From assembly GCA_037957365.1 (NCBI GenBank), contig JARHVA010002127.1:2622501-2686500 (forward strand): a stretch of 64,000 nt of DNA, given 5' to 3'. This document shows, in pieces, positions 11,016 through 22,800 of this stretch. Within the stretch, counting starts at the first letter, position 1. Every line of letters begins with the position of its first letter. The notes below the pieces were generated by a model, which was not told where the DNA came from, did no database searches, and saw only the letters and a list, made by a program, of their open reading frames with translations. The translations under genes and the position numbers were made by a program. Source of the stretch: Torreya grandis. Its lineage: Eukaryota > Streptophyta > Pinopsida > Cupressales > Taxaceae.

Positions 11016-12950
11016 ATGGATTTATCTCATTACACTTATGATGGAGTCATGTACAATCTAACTTATGATATAATGGCCACACAAAATCCCACTAGGAACC
11101 CCTATAGAGAAATATTTTCTAAGGAGTTTTATTATTCTCCCTATAATACTCCATATGGGGAACATAGTCAAAATCCACAAAATCCAAATCAAAAACTTGA
11201 TTGGCATGAAGAGGCTTGTGAGGAGAAATTTGAAGACCCAACTACATATAATGTTGTTTGGGATATGGATCTATACCCTTTTTACAATAATCAGTACATA
11301 GAACATAGTCAAGAACTAGTTTATGAGCCAACTCATGATTGGGATGATATGGTTTATGAAGAAGACTTGGATGCTTTAGCTTATGTGAGTAATCAGGGTC
11401 CACCACATCATACCATTTCTATTACGGGATCACAATGCCAAACCATTTTTATACCAAGACCTCATCCTTTGGCTTGTGTAAGCAATCAAGCTCCATAATA
11501 CCCCTTCATCATTCTAGGACCTAGTCCTTTAACTTATACGAGAATTCAAGCTCCAAACTGCCCTATCATTACCATTTTAGGAATTCATCCTTTGGCTCAT
11601 GTAAGCAATCATGCTCCCTAAGGCCCTACCATTATTCAACCATAAGCCATTCCTAAGCCAGTACCATTCCCAAGCTAGTACCATTCCCATCCAAACCTCA
11701 ACTGATCCAATCCTTTGAAGACCAAGCTATGTTAAAACTTGTATCTTTCAACTCCTTAGAAACCAAGGCCAAAATAACCAACCAATCCAAGATGTTTTTA
11801 TTGAACTAACCACTTATGATAAGTCAACCTATGAAGAATCACCTATTTAACCTATACTATTTGTCAAAAAGTCTCACACTAATGAGCCAATCTATATCAA
11901 GTCACTTCTTAATGATTATAATTGAATTTGGGCAAATCATTACCTCGACCATGTGCCTATTTTTCAAGAGCCTCTTATTGATAAGACAGTCTCTAAGGAG
12001 TTGTCTCTTGACCTTTTTCCCATCTTAGAGGAGTTGTACTCTGACAAACCAATCTTTATAGAGCCCATTATGTCATCATAGGTCATAAAACCAAATATTT
12101 ATCAAGACATCATTGTAACAAAGTACCCATCAACTGAAGAATCAGAGTTAGATTCAGGTTCTATTATTAAACTGACATTAGATTTACCATCAAAATCTAA
12201 ATCCACATCAGTCTCAACATTAGATTTAGAGTCCCTTGAGTTATAATTAAATTTAGAAGAAGAATATGTTCATGGTTATTACAAAATTGGTTATACATGC
12301 CTTGTAGATCAATTTGAATACATTTTTGATCCTTCTATAGTTTTTGAGGATGAGTACTTTAGCTTTGACACAAGTTTTCTTAGTATCTTTTACAAGGATT
12401 ATGATGACAACACCCATTCTATTACCATTACATAGGCCATTATCATCAACCAAAATAGCCATATAATTGACATTCCATCTCCCACTAGTGTTAATTGGGA
12501 TCGAAAGAATAATAGTTTATTAAAATTGCATCCATGGTGACATAGAAGTTGAAGAAGAGCAAGGAGGTCAAGACCAAATTCATATAGTATAATAACTCTC
12601 TCCTAGTGAAACTTTTTTGGAGGTGCTAGAGGATAATCAAATTCAAAACTTAGCATTTTCTAGTGAAACTTTTTTATAAGTGCTAGAAGACAATCAAAGT
12701 CAAAAGTCAACATTACTTAGTGAAACCTTCTCAAAGGTGCTATGGGATAATTAAGACAAATTGATTGGTGAAAACCTCATTAAGGCACCAATAGTTGAGC
12801 ACAAAATTTCTTCACTACTTGATGAAGATAAAATCAAAGATAAAATCAAAATAGATTCTAATCTACATCCTAATCAGATGGTAGCTACTCTCAAAATCAA
12901 ATTAAAAAAAAATTGGTGGTTCTATTGAGAGAAAAAGTATTCAACCCTAC
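11016..12950 (+). pseudogene. A: decayed ORF for an unrecognised acidic, repeat-containing protein
   Basis: The first 160 codons (11,016-11,498) are open from a Met; the frame continues with scattered stops and at least one frameshift to about 12,950 (~640 codons). The N-terminal part is rich in Tyr, Asp, Glu and Asn. Residues ~125-205 hold an imperfect ~20-30-residue repeat built on HPLAYVSNQAP (near 11,371, 11,467, 11,521 and 11,587). Further on come YDKSTYEESPI, EPLIDKTVSKELSLDLFPIL and KYPSTEESELDSGS. Near the end is a 20-residue repeat, SETFLEVLEDNQSQ, three times (12,603-12,752). There is no zinc knuckle, capsid, protease or RT motif. It might be a highly diverged gag or an element-specific protein. 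The function is unknown. Confidence 0.6.
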
Positions 12951-13770
12951 CACAACCAAAATTTTGTTAAATTCAGCATCAACAAAAATACATGTGACTA
13001 AAAGTCCTTATCTTCATTTATTTCCCCACCATTCTAAATTCCATTATCATCTACCATTCCATTTCATAATCAAGCCTACCTTCTATTAGTTGTCCCTGTT
13101 TACCATCAATGGTCACACTTTCATCTATAGAGGCTATAAAGATACCTTGTCTTGATGTTTGAAGGAATTAAAATCAATGATCAACAAAGATCACAAAAGC
13201 ATTCTTGATAACCAAATCTATAGGCCATTCTTGATAGAGTAGTTATTCATATGAGGTATGGGATAGAAATTAGCATGATCAAGTATTCTATGTGTATCAT
13301 TTATTGATTAGGATGTGCATCTCCCCATCAATAAGAATAATAGAATCAAAAACCACACCCAGGCTAAAAATAGGTACCATACTATTTCACATTGCCATGC
13401 CATTGCCATTGTTATATATCCATTTTCCATTGTTACATATGCCTACTATTCACCCCATTAATTGGGGGTAATCCTCTTACCATTTATACAATCTATCGAA
13501 AACCATCATTATTCTAGATAAATATCATGTCATCTAACCATTCCATTCATATCTAGACCAAAGCCTATTTCTAGTCATCCGACCCAATCCTATTTTGATC
13601 TTGGTTCATTTGGTTCTTCCCACACCTTTTCATGGGGGGATTCTGATCATGTTTCACCAATCAATCTAATCCATGTTTATAATGAAAATCTATGAAATTA
13701 GTGTGATAGTTGATCTGACAAGGTATCTTTCATTTTCCATCATGTATCAAGTTTGTTTATGTGAACTTGA

Positions 13771-13900
13771 TTATAACTGCCTATGGGCAAATCAATGTTT
13801 CACCAGTCTTACTACTAATTATAACCACTTATGGGAAAATTAGTATCATTGACTTATGCCATTATATCCTATTTATAACTAGTTATGGGCAAACTAGGGA
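13771..13900 (+). repeat. ~50-bp tandem repeat, three copies
   Basis: Core CTATGGGCAAAT and variants, each preceded by ATAAC, starting at 13,773, 13,821 and 13,873. Two more copies at 14,983 and 15,028 follow after about 1.1 kb. Sequence identity is imperfect; the phasing is visible directly. Confidence 0.75.
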
Positions 13901-14980
13901 CAACATTTGTTTATCATGCATTGTCACATCACTTTGCCATCACTATTTTCATTTGACTGGCCATTTTTCAGATTTAAGAGCTTGTTGAGACCTAATTGGT
14001 TTTTCCTCACCTTTTGTGTGGATGGAATTCCTATGACTTGAGGTCAATTTAAGATTATGTGGGTTATTCTCAATTCATGTTGAGGTCACCTCAATCCCCC
14101 TTTCCATATGCTCTCACCATTTTACGAGCAACCTAAGCCAAATGCTCTTTCTATTTTGTGAGCAGGTATCTTGTCATTCTCTAAAGAGTTAAGATACCTC
14201 AAAATGCCAAAAACACTCATAATATTTCAAAATATCCAAAAATATTTGTCTTATCTAAGCCTAGTTGGTTATCATTGATTTACCTTATTGTGGCATGGTC
14301 ATTGTTAGGATGCTTTCTTTTGCTATTATTTTCAAGCTTTTTATTTGTTTATTTATTTTAGGTTGTTTGTTTCTTTGATTTTCTATTTGTTTGTTTATTA
14401 TTTACTTGCCTATTTTTTTATTTTATTTTTTAGCACTGTTGGCTTCACTTAGTCTATAATATTCATTGGGTGATTCCTTGAAAACATTATTCTTGAGTCC
14501 ATCCATATTCATATGTCAACATTGTCATCATGTTTTTAATCATTGGTGCATTATTTTTGAGTGTTTATTAGATCGGGAGTCAATCCTTATGTATATTTTG
14601 GGATAGTCTTCATGGTGTTCTATCATAAAGCCTACCATCACATGCTACAACAAAAATTAGCTTCAAGAAGGTCTACAATAAATGGAGATACAAAAGTTTC
14701 TCCTTGTCACCTTGGGAAATCCTTCCATTCCACCCACCTTGATCAATCAAACCATTAACCATTCTAGTTGTATCATTGCTAATCAGGATGAGCAACTCCT
14801 CATTGGTAGGTACAATTAAATCATTCAAACTGATCAATCTTATTATTTTATTTATTTATTTCATCACTTTACACCCACTCATATTTAATATATACTATAG
14901 GTTATATCCTTGAGTTATGCTTGCTAATCAGCCCTAACTGGAGCACAATAATCTTTAGCCAATCTAGGTCCTCTTAGTGA

Positions 14981-15060
14981 TTATAACCACCTATGGGCAA
15001 ATCATTATTTTGACTTTTATTCCTAATTATAACCACCTTTGGGCAAATCAGTAATCTTTT
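14981..15060 (+). repeat. Second cluster of the ~45-50-bp repeat
   Basis: Two copies at 14,983 and 15,028 (ATAACCACCTATGGGCAAAT and ATAACCACCTTTGGGCAAAT). They match the cluster at 13,771-13,900. Confidence 0.75.
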
Positions 15061-15328
15061 TAAATCAATGCATGCAAGCATTTTCTTGTTTAGATTAATC
15101 TCAAACATAGGTTAATTCCACATTTCTTCTTGTTTCTTTTTGAGAGACCATCTATCAATAAATGTAACAGCCACTCCCTCGAGGGGGCATCATCATAGGA
15201 TTCCCAAAACCATTTGGAGATTTTTTCTTCAACCATCATCTTCTTTTTGGAATACAGGCCATCTCTCATTATTTGAGAAGACATTTCTTTGCCTATAGTT
15301 TACAACATCTTCCAAAATATGGGAAAAC

Positions 15329-16497
15329 TATAGACACCTAAATTTGGACACTGATAACCTCCAACTAAGATTTTGGCCAATTTCCACTTAAAATGCATTA
15401 TTTAGCCTAAAAACACTAAAACATGCTAAAAGATTTGAAACTAACATATTCAAATGCTAATTTTGGCTAGAGTATCACTAAATGGGGTAGTATAATTTAT
15501 GGGCTAGCCAACTTTGATCATATCATTTTGAGTCAAAATGCCAATTTTACACCTAGGTACTCTAGATTTCTCTTTCCTATCAAATATCTTGCACAAGACA
15601 TGTGCCTTCATTATTTGTTGTTGGTAACATCTTAAATGGGATAATGGATCCAATGCATTTTATATTTCCTTCCAATTGCAATCTCATCAAAATTTGAACC
15701 AATAACAAGGCATTCTAATCAATTTGAGTAATTTGTGCATAAAGTGCTTAAACATGCTTAAGAGCTAATTAAACCAAATTAGATCCTAGTCAAAAATTCA
15801 ATGGAAACTTGTTGAATAATTTTTTTTGGAAATGAATATTGAATATCTGCATCATCAGGTGACCTCATTTCTTGGGAAGACATCCTTAGGCCATAAATAT
15901 CAAGATTCATGCCTCCCATGCCTCATCAAATCCCTCCATACCTCTTAACGGCTCCTCTATCCCAAATATTGATGAGCCTATTTATCAATTGTAATTTCAT
16001 AATTGAATTAATCCTCAACCACACATCTTCATCTCAGGATGGATGATTCAGGTTGATTCTAGACATTCTCAGAAATCTATAAATAGAGAGGCCATGAATA
16101 TCATTTCTAAGACATGATTATGAAATGTTATAATGCATAATTGATTACAAAGCTTCAAGCAATTAGTGTTACCGTGTTAAATTGATTCCAAGCCAAGCCA
16201 AGCCATAAGCCAAGGTGCCAAGGAGAGATGGAGGTAGCCAAGCTTCCATACCTAAGGACTTCATGAGCACAACCTGAGCAAGCCATTACAAGAAGCATTT
16301 TGGAACATCCAAGGAAAGTAAAAGAGGGTTTCTTTTGCATTTTAGTTGTGTGTTTTATTCATGTTTATTCACTAAGCTCTCCCTAGTGTCTATGCCTAAA
16401 GATGTTATGCTAGTTAGTGTGTTTCTTTAATTTTGTTTTCATTTTAAAACTAACATGATACTAACCATCATATTTTGAGTCAAATTCTTAGATCATA
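15329..16497 (+). repeat. A 3' LTR
   Basis: Starts TATAGACACC (TG decayed to TA) and ends GATCATA (ACA decayed to ATA), otherwise parallel to 6,946-8,124. TATA motif at 16,078-16,085. The next bases (ATTCACCTTTTGATATATG) rejoin B's LTR, matching CCACCTTTTGATATATG near 29,732 in the other B LTR. Confidence 0.85.
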
Positions 16498-18729
16498 ATA
16501 TTCACCTTTTGATATATGATTTATTCACCACCCTAACTGACTATTTTCTTAATCACTTTTTGCAAAGTAGTACCTGGATCAAACCTGACCCTAATTGAAG
16601 ATTGGGTCACATGTGGAATTAGGACCTATACTTGTGATTGTGATGTTGGTTGTCTTGGAATAGCCAATATTATTGATTATTATTCTTGTATATAAATGAT
16701 CCATGGCTTTAATTATTAATATAGAGGGACTTTGGTGGCTTTCACCATGGCCATGGATGGTGAATACTAGGCATTTTTCTATCCTTGGCTCATAAATGAA
16801 CCACTCAGGGATAGGTGGACCATATAACATGTTTTCCTTGATAAAAAAGTTGACTTCACTCAAAAGAAGAGAGATGGTTACCTTTAGTTTTTTTGTTTTT
16901 GGAATAATGGTAGTATTAACTTTTCTCTTTAGGCTATCAATAGGAACCAAGTCCAATAGTTTCTCTTTTCCCTTCTCTTCCTTAGTTTCCTCAGCACTTA
17001 CTTCTTCATCTAATTTTGTCTCATAACCCATGGATAACATCTTTAATGCATCCTTAATAAACTCATTAGGATCTAATGCTATCATATGAACCTCTTCTTG
17101 AGGTGTCTCTTACTTTATTGCTTTAGAAGATTCATGAGCTGATAAACTAGAAGTAGTCTCATATATCCTTTTCTTCTCAGGCATATGCTCTATTTGTGCC
17201 TCTAATTTATTATTGGATAATGGAGGTATAGAAGATTCACCACTTATCAAATGATACTATCTTGGGAATAACTACCATTTATAATCTACTTTTTAATCTC
17301 TAGATAGTCTAGACTCAAGTCTATTATTGTGCTGTTTTAATCTCTTAGTTACTTCAAATTAAGAGGATGCCTTGGTGTATATAAGGTCAAATACACCAAG
17401 ATCATGTTCAAATTTCACATTCAAAATATTTTTTATCCTTAAATTCTCTTTAACCTTTCCATAAGGGTCCCATTTCCTAAAATCATCCATCTGTAGGTTG
17501 AAAGACAACCTATGCTTTGATGCAGCCTCAACATGATCCCACTATCTGAAAGTAGTTCTACTAATTTTTATAGGGAAGCTGTGTAGGAGACCCTTTCTCT
17601 TGGTTTTTTAGAGGCCATATATACCATGAAACAACTAGTAGGCCACCTCTTGTTCTAATAGTTTATTAGGAACATGGATTGGCAACTTGAGAGGAGAATT
17701 TTGAGTTCCTTCAATCCTTATAACAGTAAAATCTAGGTATAACCATATGTCCCCTATTGATTTAATAAATTCATTGATTATAGGGCTAATTTACATCATA
17801 GGTATGCCATTTATAACTTTGATTAGTGTAAGGTAGACACAGTCATAAATAAATTGAATGTGGTCTCTATACTTATAGGTGTATAATTTGGAATAGTATT
17901 GGGAAATGGTCTTAGTTCTATTTGGAGACCATTCTCTCTAATTTGGGATATTTGTGGTTTCACATAGGGTTTATAGGAGGTAGGACATCATTTAAAACTC
18001 ATTCTTATTCTTACGCTTGATTTCATATATTTGACTACTCAAGGAGATACTAATTATTTCACCTAATAGAGGAAACATTGCCCTTTTAATTATGAAATAT
18101 ACTATGGGCACCCACATTGGATCCACATATGTTGTAATTACACGGCCATACAAATTTTTAATAATGATCATCACCATCCTAATTCTTGGCCTAAATTGAC
18201 TTATAAGAATTTTATTTGTAAGATATTCAAAGACCTTGTTACCAAATTCTAACCACATAATTAGGGTGTCCATCAAGTTGTGCTCTTTATCCCATGAATT
18301 AATAGAGGTTAGGTCAATTTGGGGCTTGGGAAATTTATAATAAGACTCAAATGTTGTTTGGTAAATGTAAGCAACTTTCCTCTGATTACTTTCATTAATT
18401 AACATGCCCTTGTCTATTTTAGCTTCTTTAAAAATGAGACCAAAAACATCAATGCAATGAAGTACTTCTAGTTTTGTAGTTGAATAATATAATCTAATCA
18501 TCTGGATGGCTATAATGTCATCATATAGTCTCTTTACTAAGATAATCTTCTTTTCTTCCTTGGTGATAGCTAATTGGTTCTTAATTGTCTAAAACAATTT
18601 AGAATAATTATTATCCCTTGTGTTCCAAGTAGTAGCTACTAACTCTATGTCTTTGAACACATGACCTTCTACATTTTATGTCAAATATAGTTCAACCTCT
18701 TATTTTGAAACATGTTTATGGGTCACCAT
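16498..18729 (-). pseudogene. B 3' LTR: N-terminal part of U3 ORF
   Basis: The frame begins at a Met (18,727-18,729) reading MVTHKHVSK, then a stop where the other LTR has Lys. Well-preserved segments cover 18,501-17,992 and 17,085-16,591. The first includes INSWDKEHNLMDTLIMWLEF, then ISQFRPRIRMVM and DPMWVPIVYFI. The second has a Glu/Lys-rich stretch (EEVSAEETKEEKGKEK) followed by KRKVNTTIIPKTKKLKV. These segments recur in the other LTR in the same order and spacing, so they were once one protein of about 1,030 residues. No family is recognised; I see no zinc knuckle, transmembrane segment or enzyme motif. Element A interrupts it at 16,497. Confidence 0.65.
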
Positions 18730-19403
18730 TTATATAATCTTGATCAAATTATCTAAGTGTAGAAAATAATCTAACTCTCTCAGCTCAATCACAATGAATC
18801 TAAAGATAATTAGGGAAATCTATATACTTTAGGGTTGTTTAGAGGTCCACAAAGAGATTCAATGGAAACAAGATAATTCAAACAATGAGCTTATGTGACC
18901 TAGATTACATTTGTATTGCACATTTATACCTTTCATGTGTTTGGGTCCACTAGATCTACCAATTGGATGTGTTCTACTTATATGGCATTGCCATGTCATA
19001 CTACTCATTTATTTTCAAAATGTGACCATTGTCCTTTTGAGATATGTGTCATCATCTTAAAAAATCATAAGGCTTGATTACATGCACACCATTGACCCAT
19101 TTTTAGCCTCCTAGCCTTGACATCATCGTAGGCCATTGATCTCCCATTGAGATCTAAGATCATGCCACTTGGTGGTTTCATGTTTTTTTAGTGTACTTTA
19201 CAAACCATCATTATCCTTTGAGATAATGCTCTTGTACCATTTGGCACCACCACATTCAATCTAAGCTTCTTTGACATATTAACTTGAACATGCCCCATTG
19301 ATTTTGATATGCATGGATGAATGCACACTGTTGATTGCCATTAGCCTTTTATTATGAGATCAAATATGAGCCACTAATTTTATTGACCCCTCACTAAGAT
19401 TGT

Positions 19404-19680
19404 TGACACTTTTCACTCTCGCATTCCTTCTTAGAATCCTTGACGTTTTGACCTTCACTCACTCTTATATCTATTATCACCTTACCAAGATCATGACACT
19501 TCTCACTCTCACATTCCTTCATAGGATCTTTGACCTATTGAACTTTACTCATTATTAGATCTATTACCACTTTGCCAAGATCATGACACTTGTCAATCTC
19601 ACATTGCTTCATAGGATCTTTGAAATTTTGACTTAACTTCTTACCATTATATCTCTATTATATGATTTAACATGTGTTAT
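19404..19680. repeat. 90-bp repeat, three tandem copies, in B U3
   Basis: Copies begin at TGACACTT at 19,404, 19,494 and 19,584, exactly 90 bp apart. Each contains a CTCACATTCCTTCATAGGATC-like stretch. The same three-copy array sits at 32,641-32,910 in the other LTR, so it predates B's insertion. Confidence 0.85.
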
Positions 19681-20466
19681 AGATCTTCAGGATTGACTTA
19701 TTGACCTTAGTTTTTCATGTAGATCATTGATCAAAATGTGTACACTTGAACATGCACTACCAATCTTTGATTTGGGGAAACTTTGAGATTTTGGCTTGGA
19801 CCATTATCCACTCACTATTGATCTTCCATTCAAGCTCTGAGATCATGCCACTTGGCATATTTAAATTAATTCATTCTTTTGGATAATGAGATAGACTAAG
19901 GTTTTGAGAATATAGAGATTTAGGATAATTTTAGACTAAGGTTTTAGACATATTAATAAATATGTTTAGAACTTAGGATAAAATTAAACTAGGTCTAAAA
20001 TATAATAAAATGTTCCTAAAACAAATATTTCAAAAAGAATCTCATGTAAATATGAACTAATTTCAAAAGGAACTTACACTAAAATATTTAGACTAAGGTA
20101 TTCTAACATAGTTTAAACATGGATTCAATAAATTGACCAAAGTTGAATGGTTAGTAAAAAAGATCAAATGAGATCATATTATTTAACCAACTAAGGGTTA
20201 ATTTGACATTGAAGAATAAACCTTGACATTGCTCATTATGAATAAGATCTATTAAACCTACAACATAAAATTACATGAAGCAACTATTAGTAACATTATA
20301 TAAAGTCAAACAAGGATTATGTGCTAACATACCAAAGTAAACAATAACAACACAAGATATTCAATAATGGTTCTTGATCAAGTTGAATGTCAAATTTATA
20401 GCATACATTGTAAAAACTGAACAAGGGTCCTCATTTCTCATAAATGGGGGTATGTTGAACTAAAAA

Positions 20467-21539
20467 AATAGGGACTTCTGGGGGAAACATTATAAAATGT
20501 TAAAATTTAGATACTGTGGTTCAAAATAATAACTAATCATTCCACATGATCAAATATAATTGTTAAAATCAATTCATAATTAAAACAAGTCTTACACATG
20601 TATAATTAGGATCAAACATCAAAACCCAATTATGTTGTGTGTGTGCTTTGATTTCTTTACTATTTTCCATATAATTCAAAGAATAAATTATAGATTTCAT
20701 GACCTTAATCATTAACATTGACTTATAGCATATTTAGATACTCATTAACAATCATGCTTTTAGAATAGGGAAGGCTTGGGCATCACTCTATTTCCAGCTA
20801 GACATCCATAGCTCTAATTGAGATACCTTTGGATCCACTCAATGCCTTGATCCACTGCTAGTTAGATGTCCACAGCCCTAGTGGAGGTTACTATAATCAC
20901 CTTTGCTTAGAAAGCTTTCAAATTTCCAATAATACTCTTATTTTTTGTTTTTTTCAAATATATTAAGCTTTCCAACAAAGGTTGGGAACTAGAATAAGCC
21001 AGGTATTTAGGATTTTTTTCAAATATTTGACCTTTAGACAATCATCCTTGGTTGTAAACTTTATCCTAGGAAATAATGTTATTTAAGTGTTAACATGACT
21101 TTGTTCTAGTAATTCAAAGTTTCAATCAACATATGCAATTATTATTAGAATCAAACTTAGATAAAAACAAGGTTTAAGATATTCTAGGAACAATTAACCT
21201 AGACATTAATCTTCACTAATTTCTCAAAATGATAATGCCAAACTCAAATCTCTAAATCCCATGGTCAACTAGTGTTTGAGAGTCATACCTACATTATTGA
21301 TTTGTGAAGTTCCTTTGAGAATTTTTATGAATTGGAGCTTGTAAATCTTGTCTTGAAAATACTTATTAAGAGAAGGGAACAAAGCAAATAAAAAAAGAAA
21401 CAAGAATAAAAATAGAAAACAAGCAAACAAATAGAAAGCAAATAAATATATAAAAACACTATTTATAAACAAGGAACAAGAAAATAAACCTACCTACACT
21501 AATTCTAACTAATCTTACAAGTTACTCCATGAAGACTTG
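20467..21539 (-). other. B internal: untranslated stretch between integrase and 3' LTR
   Basis: About 1.07 kb without a recognisable frame on the - strand. The bases next to the LTR (20,471-20,490, GGGACTTCTGGGGGAAAC on the + strand) are purine-rich on the wrong strand for a normal polypurine tract, so that site is uncertain. An A/G-rich patch lies at 21,360-21,470. Confidence 0.5.
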
Positions 21540-22800
21540 TGGTGGAAATACAAATAAATAGTGCTTAAGGTTTTGTATATTAGTTGGCAATGTGAACTCT
21601 TCTCCTTTCAAGTCTTTGAGCTTGAAGGTGTTGTCTCCTAATGTCTCAGCAATTTGATAGGGACCAATCCACAAAGAAGTGGATTTCTTGTGTTATCCTT
21701 TTGGTTCAAATGCTTTATCCCAAAGGATACCTAGGTCTCCCTATTTGAAAAACTTGATCTTTGAATTCTTGTCAAACCATCTTTTGACTATGGTTTGATG
21801 TCTGCTAAAGTTGGTAAATGCTTCTTCCCTTGCATCTTCTATTTATATGATGTCAAGAAACCTAGAATTTACATGTTCTTGATCTTCTTCCATATACTCT
21901 TGGATGAACTTGTAGGTTGACAACTTAAAAATGATGGGAAATATGGGTTCTTGACCATATATCAATAAGAATGGTGATGCTTTCAGAGCTTGTTTCACCA
22001 TAGTTCTCTCTTCCCACAAAGCATATTTAAGTAATTTATATCATGTCCTTGGTTTTTTAGCTATATAATTTTTGATAGCTTTCATCAAAATTTTATTAAT
22101 TGATTCTAAGACTCCATTACCTTGAGGGTAATGATTTGATGAGAACTTAATAATTATGTTATTATCATATTCCCACTTAGTCATTTATATGGATACAAAA
22201 GCTGATCCATTATCATAAACTAATGGTACTAGTGTCCCAAATCTTGTGCAAATGTTCTCTTCCAAGAACTCGATCACATATTTAGTTGCCACTACTTCTA
22301 TCTATCTTATGCAAAAATTAGTAGTAGTAAGAATATATTTGTGTCCATCTAAAGAATTGGGGTTGATCGCCCCTACAAAGTCCAATCCCCATTGAGTGAA
22401 AGGTTTATCAACTAAGACATGTCTCAATGGCATAACTAATTTTGGTTCCTTGGTGTTGAAAATCTAACATTGATGACACTCCTTGACATGTTTATGAGCA
22501 TCCTTGAAGATTATAGGCTAATAATATCCTCCCCTCAAGATCTTGTGAGTTATTGTTTTTCCAAAGGGGTGTCCACTTCTAAGATTTTCATGAAAGTACT
22601 CAAGATCTCAGTTGCTTCTTCTTTTGAAACACATCTCAAGTATATACCTTCATAATTATTCCTATAGATAATCCTATTTTTTATAAATAAATAGGTTGCC
22701 TTGAACCTCAAAGATCTTCTCTGTTCTCTACTCAATCTTACAGGATAAAAACCATTGATTAGCAAATGAATTATTGCATCATACCAATCACTTGGTTGGA
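21540..22800 (-). pseudogene. B: integrase (zinc-binding, catalytic core, C-terminal)
   Basis: Integrase inserts the cDNA into the genome. Reading down the - strand, the N-terminal part contains LSREQRRSLRFKATY and IYRNNYEGIYLRCVSKEEAT (22,765-22,570), the typical lead into the zinc-binding domain. The core follows in pieces: NPNSLDGHKYIL near 22,365, VYDNGSAF with the second catalytic Asp near 22,220, and a NGVLESINKILMKAI segment with the catalytic Glu near 22,120. The C-terminal part keeps FKLKDLKGEEFTLPTN near 21,600. Frames shift repeatedly, so it is inactive. Confidence 0.8.

Larger units (their letters stand above)
12951..15328 (+). other. A 3' untranslated region with short repeats
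   Basis: No gene is supportable. Short repeats built on ATAACCACCTATGGGCAAA recur at 13,773, 13,821, 13,873, 14,983 and 15,028, spaced 45-52 bp within two clusters. Tandem repeats upstream of the 3' LTR are known for Tat-lineage elements. The last bases before the 3' LTR, AAAATATGGGAAAAC (15,314-15,328), are a plausible eroded polypurine tract. Confidence 0.6.
6946..16497 (+). mobile_element. Element A: non-autonomous LTR retrotransposon, no pol
   Basis: LTRs at 6,946-8,124 and 15,329-16,497 are clearly related (roughly nine bases in ten over the first ~270 by eye). A Tat-type primer site follows the 5' LTR. The 7.2-kb internal region has no protease, RT, RNase H or integrase that I can find on either strand. 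It holds a long leader, one decayed unrecognised ORF and short tandem repeats near the 3' end. This is the layout of a large retrotransposon derivative that depends on another element's enzymes. It sits inside the U3 ORF of B; the equivalent uninterrupted site is near 29,735. A clear target duplication is not preserved. Confidence 0.85.
5031..20466 (-). repeat. B 3' LTR (interrupted by element A)
   Basis: Matches 27,836-33,703 along its whole length once the 9.55-kb element A (6,946-16,497) is removed. That leaves about 5.88 kb. Outer end TGTTTATGCC at 5,031; inner end GTTGAACTAAAAA at 20,454-20,466, against GTTGACCTCAACA in the other LTR. Contents on the - strand, from 20,466 downward: U3 with a 90-bp triple repeat, a long ORF, the TATA box near 5,870, then about 0.8 kb of R-U5. 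Confidence 0.9.

Noticed and set aside
16796..17026. 76-codon + strand frame (and the similar one at 30,030-30,248)
   Set aside because: It is antisense to the better supported - strand U3 ORF (Glu/Lys-rich segment) and mirrors it.
20467..20495. AGGGACTTCTGGGGGAAAC on the + strand next to B's LTR looks like a + strand primer site
   Set aside because: It would make B a + strand element, but all B coding domains, their order and the TATA boxes are on the - strand. I treat it as coincidence, or an unusual polypurine tract read on the opposite strand.
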